Positions 12,201 through 19,545 of a stretch of 31,021 nucleotides of DNA are shown in pieces; the first letter of the stretch is position 1; each line of letters opens with the position of its first letter. The stretch is from Phallusia fumigata (Eukaryota > Chordata > Ascidiacea > Phlebobranchia > Ascidiidae): the NCBI GenBank assembly GCA_008931825.1, contig QXVZ01000668.1, positions 1 to 31,021 of the forward strand. The letters are read 5' to 3'. The notes beneath the pieces are model-generated. The model worked only from the letters and a program-made list of their open reading frames with translations. It was not told where the DNA came from and did no database searches. Position numbers and translations under genes: made by a program.

Positions 12201-15200
12201 AATAACCAACCAATATGCTATTACTGAAAGTTCTGTCGTGTGTATTGGAATACTGCAGCAGTTCAATGTACACGTTTGTGACGAAAATTTGGTGCCTACC
12301 TGTTTCTCTTCATGACATCACAAAATGTTTTCCAGGCATGAAACTTAATCTGAAGGTTTAGTTTGTTCCAGTGACAATCAGCAAGTCTGTTTTTTCGTTC
12401 AGCGGAAAGCAATGATGTGCGCCAAGTGTGAAACAAAATCCTAAAACAATATAACAGACATTGATGTAGGCATGTACAAAAATAATCACAAACTTACACT
12501 TAATACCATTAAAGCCTTGCTAAAGACACAAAATCAACCAACAATTGTTCTTTAAAACAACTTACACTTGATATTGATTAAAAATGTTTAATCTTAAAAA
12601 TTGTTTGGTTAACTTTCAATGCTACTGCAGTTTTCAATAAAAGCACAAATAAATGAACCCAGGCAATTTTTAAAATACTAGCGCTTAGCCTCCAAACAAA
12701 TTTAGTTTTTCAAGGTCCAAAATATAACAACTGGGTTAAATAATTGTATGTTACCTTAATTTTATCCTATTTGATCCAGAAACCAAAACTTTACATGTTA
12801 ACTCTCTTCTCCACATCGCAAGTGACTGTTTTATGAGACTTGCTCGTCTGATCTGCACGACAGCAGCAAATTGCATCCGACGAGATGATTTTATAGACCT
12901 TGTTGAAATCAGCCAATGCTTGAACCATGTTGACAAAATCTGAAAATATACGGGTAAAAATGACTTTTGGGGATAGGAGCCGACTTAATACCTGTTGGAC
13001 TGGAGCTGTAGTTAAAAGTGCCATAAACCATTAATTATTGAACAACAATTTAGTCTCCGTCACCCATGAAAAGAATTTTTTTGTCTTTGTGTAATTATCA
13101 GTAACTGCAAAAATACAATTATATTACAGAAAAATACCAGACAAGACTTAATTTAATGTGCAACATATGTGCTATCATTCAATATTGTATATCACACCAC
13201 ATAATGCGTTAACTTAAGTGGTTTTTTTTTTAGTTTACCCTCTTTGCCAGTAATTGCATTTACCTTCTTATTGGTCATGCTTTGTGCCACTTGCACATTT
13301 TTTCGTGATTTTCTCCATCGTTGAAATGTTTTACGGACAAGACACTGTTGTAGGTGTTGGCTTGCAGTGAAGTTACGATGGTGTTGGATTCTACAGCCCG
13401 CTGTGACACAACAATAAAAAACCACCAAGTAAAAAACATCACTGGCAAAGTTCTATCATTTTGTTTCTTACTTTTGTTAAGTTTTGGAAAATTTGGGCTT
13501 TGTTTATAAATTAAACCATGCCAAATGGCTGTTTGCAATTTTTGAAAATTGTTCTCTTAAAACAGATTTAGCTGACATCAAGTAGTAAACAAATGTCAGA
13601 CAACAGATTGGGATATCTGGGGAACACACCTGCATAAATCTTCCATTGATTCAAAATTTTTCGTTTCACTTTGACTGACCAAATATGTTCAGCCATTAAG
13701 TCCACTTGATTGTTTGCATGCACCAACTTCCAAGTACAAAAACTCTGCAAAAAGCATTTACTGTAGTTATCTTATTTTATGTAATGTGGTAAAAAAGAAA
13801 CTTGTTTGGCAAGGTACCTTAAATAAGTCCATGCGATTTTTTTTGACCAGCAATTGATTAAGCGTTCTTTGTTGGAACAACTGTAATTTCCATCTTTGAA
13901 AACAGGATTTCAGTTTCTTTCGTTGGGAAAAAACAAAACTGAAACAAAAAGTTTTATCTGGTTAACATCATTTGTATACACCCAAAGTTTCAAACCTTGC
14001 TTTCCATTGGGTCATAGCTGACTTGAGAAGTTTTTGATTTAGCCTCAACCTCATCCATGCATCTCGCTCTTTGCATTTTCCATGAAACCATTTTAAACCT
14101 GTAAGGTACATGCATTGTTTGACCCACTACACCCTAATAGGTTTAACCAAATCTCATTATTTCCTCCACATATAAAATATTGAACAAAATAACACAACGG
14201 AACCACAAAAAAACAGATAGCATAACATGCATAACACATCCAGGCATTGCTTTGCTGACTGACGAAAAAATGATTGAAAGGCAGCAACAATACCAAACCT
14301 ATACATATCACATGAAACAATTTTTAATGCAATATTTGTGAAGAACAGTGACGAGTACTTTTTTCTGTGATAATAATGCAAAGCATGTCATACCCGAAAT
14401 GCCCTTAGTTAGCAAATGAAGGCGATGCAATTCCTGGGCTTGAAATTTCTTTTTTAACAAGTAAAATCTCCAGGCATAAAAATGTTGACTGACCATCGTG
14501 AGTGTGTGAAATGAAGTTGCACTGCACACAAAAGGTTATTTGAATTTTAAAAACAACAGCTCAAAATGAAAAACCTATACGGATTCATTATTTGCCTTTG
14601 ACTCTGGTAGTTTATAGTAAAGACAGGATCTAACAACGCATAGTGTTTCACAAAAAAGAGTACCTATTTTTTGTACCTTATTAACTTCTGAAATTCCGTG
14701 TGTTTTGAATGTCTTTGCAACCTGGCAATTTGCTTCCACCTTTGAAAATACCTAAAATAAAAAAAATACAGTCTAAATGACAGTACAGTCGACAAGTCAT
14801 GACTGAACTCAAACTATTAGTAGGTAAAAGACCCACAAAAATTTTGTTGCTTTTTACCTTGACATGGTCAACATGTTTTCCCTTTTTATTTCATCCTGGC
14901 CCTTCAGTCTTTGGTATATGCGCATTAGTCGCAAAGATGTGCCCAAAGAAGATGCATGATTAGTTGCAGAGTGCAAAAAATTATCTAAAGTAGTGATCAA
15001 ATTATCTTCATCATCACTTGTCACATCACAGTGTATTGATTCAATGTATTCATGTCCCTCCTTGTGTTTTGTTACAGTTGCATCACTTGAAAACCTTGTC
15101 GGGGTTGAGGCAACAATTGTACCAACAGGTTTTGGTGTGCTGTATGGAGTTTCATTTGCCAAATTTCCAGTCTTTATTAATGCTTGTTTGGATGGGGTTT

Positions 15201-16128
15201 TACCAAGGGCTGGCTTGGCTGTCCTTAACTTAGATTGTCCATGTTTACTGATAGATGATGATGGATGTATGGTGCGTTGATTTGCAAACCTGATGTGTTT
15301 TACAATCTTAAGGGTACTTAATTGTGGTTCCACATTTTCAATTTGGCATGACTCTCTTTCACTACGGTGGTAGTCATTTTCTTTGGAGATTTTGGGACTA
15401 AGCGTCAATAGGGGTTCTAAATCAAGTTCATGGGGATGTACCAGAGGTCCCTTTTCAGGCACTTGTGCCTCATCATCCGATAAATTAAGTAAGCTAGTAA
15501 TGCTTAATAGTAAGTTCTGAAGCTGTTTGTTTGATCTGGACCCAGTAGTGTCATCGTTTTCTGAAACCTGTTGAGGTGCAGAGTTTTCAAATATCTGTGT
15601 GGTTTCAGGAAAAGGTTTTGCATGCACCCTTTCAGTTTTAGTGCAGGATGTTTTAGCTTTTTTTCGAGGATAGGTGTGTCCTAAAGTGTCTTCCTTCTTG
15701 ACATTAAACTTATGTTGCCTATTATTGTCTGACGATAAGGTTGTTGACTGTGTTGCACCAACATCAGCATTCGTTATGTTCTCTTTAGCTGAGGAGTGCC
15801 TACTTTCGGATTTGGTCGTTACTTTTCTTGTCTGGTTCCATCTATCTGGATATTCATAATTTACCACATCGTTGCTAAGGTAATGGCTGGACACTGGTAA
15901 AGATGCTGTCATGGAATCTTGCAATGCTGATTGAAAACGATATTTTCCTGCAGTGTGCTGGTACACCACAGGTGATGAATAAATGTTGGTCTGGCGAAGT
16001 GAAAACTTTGATTCTTTAGCATCCCTTGGACTGTGATGAACCCTTGGTGAGGTGCTTTCTTGCAGCAGGCTTACATCGGCCATGTTGCACTGCTTTTTTG
16101 CATTCCGCTTTGGTCGAATTTGAGACAT
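3292..16128 (-). CDS. SFI1: SFI1-type centrin-binding repeat protein (26 exons)
   Basis: Sfi1-family proteins are long helical filaments at centrosomes or spindle poles; each repeat, centred on a tryptophan, binds one centrin. Here a disordered N-terminal exon is followed by over 30 repeats of the type F-x-x-W-(R/K), e.g. FQRWKQ, FYAWRF, FMTWRA, FDAWRSW, LYAWHC, FVLWSR, FSRWRE, FHQWIE, FRAWRS. Exons (minus strand): 14858-16128, 14677-14751, 14394-14521, 13996-14098, 13818-13938, 13630-13744, 13264-13400, 12755-12939, 12300-12440, 11895-~11987, 11334-11508, 10950-11136, 10329-10524, 10124-10197, 9711-9885, 8792-9563, 8371-8551, 7676-7795, 7517-7614, 6890-7067, 6618-6728, 6388-6485, 5545-5780, ~4167-4483, 3421-3582, 3292-3349. 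Phases match at all junctions except the 5' side of the exon at 11895 (N at 11988) and the donor near 4167, which is a choice. Total about 1,835 codons, longer than human SFI1 (about 1,240). Orthology to SFI1 rather than another centrin-repeat protein is inference. Confidence 0.85.
4013..4483 (-). other. SFI1: SFI1-like exon 24 with ambiguous donor / possible alternative C-terminus
   Basis: The exon starts after ATTTTAG at 4483 in phase 0 and encodes repeats FSRWRE, FLWPRW and FDVWSK. The following exon (3582) needs a phase-2 donor. Two phase-2 GT sites fit: AG|GTTTGA ending at 4362, which skips the FDVWSK repeat, and AA|GTGGTG ending at 4167, which keeps it but is a weaker site. If neither is used, the frame stays open to a TAA at 4013-4015 and gives a different C-terminus. 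I favour 4167 because the repeat pattern continues to that point, with about even odds. Confidence 0.5.
4780..4852 (-). tRNA. tRNA-like sequence, anticodon arm unpaired (probable tRNA pseudogene or SINE head)
   Basis: Read on the minus strand, the 73 nt have an acceptor stem GTCTACG/CGCAGAC (six of seven pairs), a perfect D stem GCTC/GAGC with an A-box-like sequence, and a perfect T arm GTGGG-TTCGAAT-CCCAC (B box). The 27-31/39-43 positions (CCATC/AGACA) do not pair, so no trustworthy anticodon can be assigned; CGG in the loop TCCGGAT is only nominal. A run of five T follows 3 nt downstream (4771-4775 on the plus strand), suitable as a Pol III terminator. It lies inside an SFI1 intron, same strand as the host gene. 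A decayed tRNA gene or the head of a tRNA-derived SINE fits better than a working tRNA. Confidence 0.5.
5415..5475. repeat. Dispersed repeat with internal hairpin, copy 1
   Basis: About 47 bp here match 11990-12045 closely: AGTAAAAACAATA, then GTGT(T/C)CCCTTC, a short loop, AAGGGGAC and ATAATTA. The centre is an inverted repeat (CCCTTC..GAAGGGG in the other copy). Copy 1 lies in the SFI1 intron between the exons at 5545 and 4483. Family unknown. Confidence 0.6.
5847..6185. repeat. Pair of diverged direct repeats in an SFI1 intron
   Basis: The stretch 5847-5945 is repeated at about 6090-6185. Shared blocks include AAGCATGTCGCTTTTA, GATAAAAAA-CATTATACATT and the lead-in TTGCC..AAA..TTTG..AAAT-AAGC. 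Spacing is about 240 bp. It looks like two copies of one old interspersed element in direct orientation; no end structure is clear. Confidence 0.55.
7100..7490. repeat. Diverged interspersed repeat, copy A
   Basis: This SFI1-intron segment shares ordered blocks with 24105-24400 in a DEPDC1 intron: GTAAACAGCA, TATGG(T)TATGGCTAA, CA(A/G)ATGTGTTTA(A/T)TTTGT, ATTCCA(A/T)ATT(G/A)G, and CGGGCTGG(C/T)CAGAGTCA. The order, orientation and spacing are kept, so both are copies of one unidentified transposon-like repeat. Copy A also carries the 40-bp tandem array at 7151-7258. Confidence 0.6.
7151..7258. repeat. 40-bp tandem repeat, 2.7 copies
   Basis: Two near-identical 40-bp units (7151-7190, 7191-7230; differing at one position, GCATG versus GTATG) and a partial third (7231-7258) built on ATGATATTAATTGTATTTC and a run of A. 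It sits within an interspersed repeat in an SFI1 intron. Confidence 0.85.
8792..9563 (-). other. SFI1: SFI1-like exon 16: acidic Ser/Asp-rich insert between repeats
   Basis: After one repeat (FKEWRDITKQNLK) this 772-nt exon encodes about 235 residues dominated by Ser, Asp, Glu, Thr and His, with no W-repeats. It is a low-complexity, probably phosphorylated linker interrupting the repeat array; phrases include SSSSNSSLESSD, DSGVEM, MTIEDLESDFD and FDDAENPML. The frame contains the DSGxxM-type phosphodegron pattern DSGVEM, a possible beta-TrCP site (inference). The end is best placed at AA|GTTAGT (8792), phase 1, which joins correctly to 8551; reading through would reach a TAG two codons later (8787), giving a possible truncated isoform. 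Confidence 0.7.
11895..11988 (-). pseudogene. SFI1: SFI1-like exon 10, 5' end cut off at an N
   Basis: The reading frame enters as ..VAPFISWKVFVQKRRLDEKR and leaves through a good CAG|GTAACT donor in phase 0, matching the next exon at 11508. On its 5' side the coding sequence runs straight into the N at 11988. Beyond it lies AT-rich repeat DNA with no AG acceptor, whereas the upstream exon (12300-12440) ends in phase 2 and needs one. The repeat beyond the N is a copy of one near 5430. The exon is therefore real but truncated in this assembly; whether the genome has a deletion or the assembly has a gap cannot be told from the sequence. It is labelled broken only in that sense. Confidence 0.6.
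11989..12045. repeat. Dispersed repeat with internal hairpin, copy 2, abutting an N
   Basis: Second copy of the repeat at 5415-5475, with a perfect nine-base stem GTCCCCTTC/GAAGGGGAC around ATG. It begins directly at the N at 11988 that truncates SFI1 exon 10, suggesting the assembly broke at this repeat. Confidence 0.6.
14858..16128 (-). other. SFI1: SFI1-like exon 1: long disordered N-terminus
   Basis: This exon encodes the first 423 residues, starting at the ATG at 16126-16128 (MSQIRPKRNAKKQ), which has A at -3. An upstream in-frame GTG at 16150-16152 is not taken as the start. The segment is rich in Ser, Thr, Lys and Asn, has no predicted fold, and carries many proline-directed sites (TSPR, HSPR, LSPK, KTPSK, STPKP, STPTR), as expected for a CDK-regulated centrosome protein. 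Two KEN tripeptides (codons 15778-15786 and 15376-15384) could be APC/C degrons. It ends in phase 2 at AAG|GTAAAA. The last 25 residues turn helical (LRLMRIYQRLKGQDEIKREN) and lead into the first repeat in exon 2. Confidence 0.85.
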
Positions 16129-17075
16129 AGTGCATCGACATGTCAAAAGCACAAAGTTTAACTTGCCTAATCAGAGGCAAGAAACACACAACAGACTGGG
16201 TTTATTGCTGTGTAAAGCAAAATGCATTATAGTTTTTGTTTTGTGTGTTTAAAGTAGTTTAAAATCAGTATATTGCCAATCTTAAGTGCTGTAAAGGTGC
16301 ACTTGAGTGTACTTAAGGGTCAAACATACAGAGCAGATTGGGTACTTAAGCATTTGAAACAGATTCCAAGAATTTACTCTGTTACATAAATTTGGAGAGA
16401 AAAAAAGAACCAGTAGGCAAATTGTATGAAAATAACTCTTTAACTATTGTTAAAAAATGCAGAAAAATGCAACGGCTTGTTTTGGTCACGTGACAAAAAC
16501 AAATATAATGCAAAACCACCTTCATGTTCTGATGTTCAGAATTTTAGCTAAATCGTCCTCAAACGATCTTCAGTAGACTAGAACCCGGTTTCTAACCAGT
16601 TTACGCAACTTCAGCTGCCACAACTCACAAAATCCGAATTTTTTTATAAGCGTATCAATTGCAAAGCGTGCAATCAACCGAAAATTTAAAAGATACAGTA
16701 TTGAAATTAATCATTCAACTGTTGGCGCAATGAATCGTTTTTCTATTCTCCTGCCTTTTAGTCAGGTTCCAAATGTGTATTGTTTGTCCGTTGTACTGCT
16801 AAGATAAACGTTTACTTTCGTGCTGTTGTTGTTGTTGTTCAAATCATACACATTATGTCGCGTATCGCTTGTCGCATTAGTTTTAAAACGCCAACATCCT
16901 TTTTTAACTTCTATCTTTCTAAAACGGCTGCGTTTTTTCATTTTTTAACAATACTTGTATTGTTCTAGATTTTCACAGGTGCAGACTGTAGAACGGCAAA
17001 CTTGTGCGGTGAAATTCATTTACCTACGGGTATATTTCTATTTTGAACGATACACCCACTAACTTTTTTTCATGC
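16129..17075. other. Upstream region of the SFI1-like gene
   Basis: No coding exon is seen. The stretch should hold the SFI1 5' UTR and promoter. Features visible are a small hairpin CTTGCCT/AGGCAAG at 16163-16182, the palindromic E-box at 16485, and a GTTGTTGTTGTT run near 16822. Short open frames here have no recognisable content. Confidence 0.4.
16485..16494. promoter_or_regulatory. Palindromic E-box upstream of the SFI1-like gene
   Basis: GTCACGTGAC, a perfect 10-bp palindrome, lies about 360 bp upstream of the SFI1-like ATG. It is the high-affinity site class for USF/MITF/TFE-type bHLH-ZIP factors. Position suggests a promoter element; no TATA box or initiator could be assigned. Confidence 0.35.
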
Positions 17076-17083
17076 CCTGGTTG

Positions 17084-17207
17084 CAAGGCCGACAGTACGG
17101 TACGGTACATATGGAGTTGTGCATACGACGTACCTTAATTAGAAGGGTGTATCGTACCCTTTGATGGTCTTTGCTGCGTACCGTATCGTACCAAACTGTC
17201 AACCTTG
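17084..17207. mobile_element. 124-bp hAT-like MITE with 8-bp target duplication
   Basis: The ends are inverted: CAAGGCCGACAGT at the left against CAAGGTTGACAGT read inward from the right, each followed by GGTACG-type sequence. Flanks are CCTGGTTG (17076-17083) and ACTGGTTG (17208-17215), a 7-of-8 target duplication. Eight-bp duplications and short inverted ends indicate a non-autonomous hAT-type element. It lies between DEPDC1 and the SFI1-like gene. Confidence 0.75.
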
Positions 17208-17215
17208 ACTGGTTG

Positions 17216-17892
17216 TCATGAAAACGGCAGTGCCAGTCGAATTGAATTTATTTTCATTTTCTTTCATTGTAAATTTCAGCTCTTTCGCAGCAACATCAGT
17301 CGATTGAGGCAAAACCACAGTACAGAAAGTGATCACAACGTTTTAGTGAAGCACACAAGAAATAGAAGGCAGATATCGACAAAGCAAAGCAACCTTTCTT
17401 GATTGGATGAAAACATCGAACAAAATTAAGTGAGAAATGGAAGACATCTTGCAAGGTGAAGAACAAAAAAATAGAAAAAATGGTGACAGTGTTATATACA
17501 AGCAGTGGTAGGCAGAAAAATGAACACGAACAGTTTTTTTAAAGGAGGCATCATACATTACGGTTTGCAAACGGTTGTACCCACTCAAGCGAAAAAACAG
17601 ACAAAAATCTAGGCAAATTATACACAAAACGTGCACACAACAATATCTACGTATGATTGTTGAAATCACTAGCATCGACCAAAAAGTGACGCTGTAGAAT
17701 ATACAATTGCTCAAAACTTATACTATTACAAAAAATGAAAATCACAATGACAAATAAGCACCCGACAACATAATGAAAGTTGATCATGTGAGATGACGTC
17801 GGATAGACTTTCAATCATAGTCTGAAAACAAGGAAAAAAATTCAACTTTAGGAACACAACACACCGACTTGAAGAAGATCTCAAAATAAAAA
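17216..17892. other. Intergenic stretch downstream of DEPDC1
   Basis: No exon, RNA gene or clear transposon is recognised. Minus-strand open frames at 17343-17714 and 17726-17929 have hydrophobic, Cys/Phe-rich translations typical of AT-rich non-coding DNA. Confidence 0.4.
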
Positions 17893-18025
17893 CATACCTG
17901 CCAGGGAGCTTTGAACATAGTGAATACATTGTGTAGCCAACGTCTTAACAATCGCTATTATCATTATCAATGCATAACTGGTGATAATGTATTCACTACA
18001 TACAAGCTATTCGGCAGTTATGTGT
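17893..18025. mobile_element. Short TIR element (MITE) just 3' of DEPDC1
   Basis: The left end (AACATACCTGCC..GAGCTT..ATAGTGAATACAT) reappears inverted at the right (CACATAACTGCC..AGCTT..GTAGTGAATACAT) over about 38 bp. The end motif AACATAACTGCC also begins the larger element at 27581-28023, so the two are related. It starts about 35 bp beyond the DEPDC1 stop codon, so it probably lies in the 3' UTR or at the transcript end. Confidence 0.7.
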
Positions 18026-18060
18026 TTAACTGAATTTTAAAATTATTTAGGTAACTTGGT

Positions 18061-19545
18061 TCAATAAGTGACGTTATACCTGAAGTTTCTTAACCGCTGA
18101 ATGGCGCCACTGAGCAGAGGTTGTTTCTTGTGGGGAGCCGCTTCCAATCGCGGATGACCATGCGGAAAGCGGGCTTTGTAAATGTCTGGGTAGGACTTCT
18201 GGAACTGCACAAAAAATCATTTAGCATAAAAAACGCACGTTCGTAAAGCGGGCAAAATGTTAATCGGACTTGCAAACTACAAAAACCGACAGTAACCAGA
18301 GAAATTCAGTATTTATAATCTAAGTTAGTGTTTCTCGACCATTGGACTATAGAGCAGTTTGCAAATGAGTCAAGGAGCTAGATGAAAATGTTAGGATCCC
18401 CATCATTATATCCAAGAAATAATAAACTGGCAATTTAACAGCAATTTCTGTCTGTGTCATAAGTTTGAAATGGGTAAAGCTTGCCATAGCTGATGAGAAA
18501 GTGGGCCACGATATTTTTTCAAAACTTCATCTGGGCCACGTAAGAAAAGAAATTGTTTACGGTATCTAAGAAAGACTGAACTATCGGCATTAGTGGTATA
18601 AACATTTTAGGTTGTGACATTTGTAATCATTGTCATCGTCAGGTTGCTTGCACACCCATACACTGCCTGCAATATTATCACCAGAGTTGGATCAATTATA
18701 TGATTTTAATTACAAATACAATTACAATTATTCTGTCAATAGTTTAAATTGCATTATAATTGAAATTACTTCGTCCTGAAAAACACGAATTACAATTATT
18801 CTGAGACTTGTAATTAATTACAAATTGCCTTTTTCACAACACAACACAACACAATAATCAAGTCGATATTTCTAAGACGTATAGCCATGCTTCCAAAATG
18901 ATGCATAAAATCTGCAGCTTGCAAAAAATGTAATTTGGTATAAGTGTGAGCAAATTGCAATTACAAAAAGTGTAAATTACAATTACAGCAAAAATAGTAA
19001 TTAATTACATTTACCTCAATTACTAATGGTAATTAATCCAACTGTGATTATCACCGCGCGTTTGATAGAACTTTTCAAAAACAAACAAAACCTTGAATAG
19101 CTAAAACGTTGGGGATACTTGAGAACAATTTGTACAAACCTGTTTTAATTTCTTTTTCTTTTCCTTCGCCGAAATCGTCTGATCATCGACTGTTTTCTGC
19201 AGAAGTTCTGCCAGTGCCGATCTTAATGTCGACTGACTGTGGCCCTCGTACTCTGCACTGCTCACCTGCGACATATAGCGGATAAAATATTCAAAAATCG
19301 GTCCGCTTAGGAGCGCTAGAGTCGCAAGAAATACACTGTATAGAAAGAATACAGAAACAAAAAAGTCTTGCTTATTAATTTGTTTAGTTTATTTATTTAG
19401 TTTATTACTTTGAATACGTGAAAGAAGGAATATACAGCAGATTAATAAGGTTACAGTCCTGTCATACAATTGTTCTTACCTGTTTACAAAACGTATACTG
19501 CCTGGACAATTTCTTCCGGCCTAAACCATTCCGCTTTATGTTTTC
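18061..19545 (-). other. DEPDC1: Conserved C-terminal tail of DEPDC1 (exons 14-16)
   Basis: Three exons (19480-19545, 19140-19265, 18061-18204; phase 0 throughout) read [47 protein letters not shown] and [18 protein letters not shown]. They match the vertebrate DEPDC1 C-terminus (YCKQIS, AELLENII, KEKRKKLKQFQKEYPLIYQKRFP) in order. The 126-nt exon encodes a lysine-rich coiled helix. The gene ends at TGA 18061-18063, giving a final [11 protein letters not shown]. Confidence 0.9.

Noticed and set aside
12992..13005. 14-nt micro-exon of the SFI1-like gene
   Set aside because: It has AG and GT borders but would break phase; the exons at 13264 and 12939 join directly in phase 0.
14157..14334. Exon between SFI1 exons 3 and 4
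   Set aside because: Open frames and AG sites exist, but exon 3 (phase 1) joins exon 4 (phase 1) perfectly and no internal donor keeps frame.
14993..15280. Plus-strand ORFs over the SFI1 N-terminal exon, and similar at 9307-9567 and 21292-21559
   Set aside because: Antisense shadows of clearly coding minus-strand exons.
16129..16152. Earlier start of SFI1-like protein at 16152
   Set aside because: The codon there is GTG; the ATG at 16126-16128 has a better context.
17945..17954. Tiny extra last exon of DEPDC1 (acceptor at 17955)
   Set aside because: It falls inside a MITE, while reading through the donor at 18080 reaches a stop at 18061 with a tail length like that of vertebrate orthologues.
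18320..18560. Possible further hAT element starting TAGTGTTTCTCGACC
   Set aside because: One transposon-like end and GGGCCACG phrases are visible, but no inverted partner or target duplication was found.
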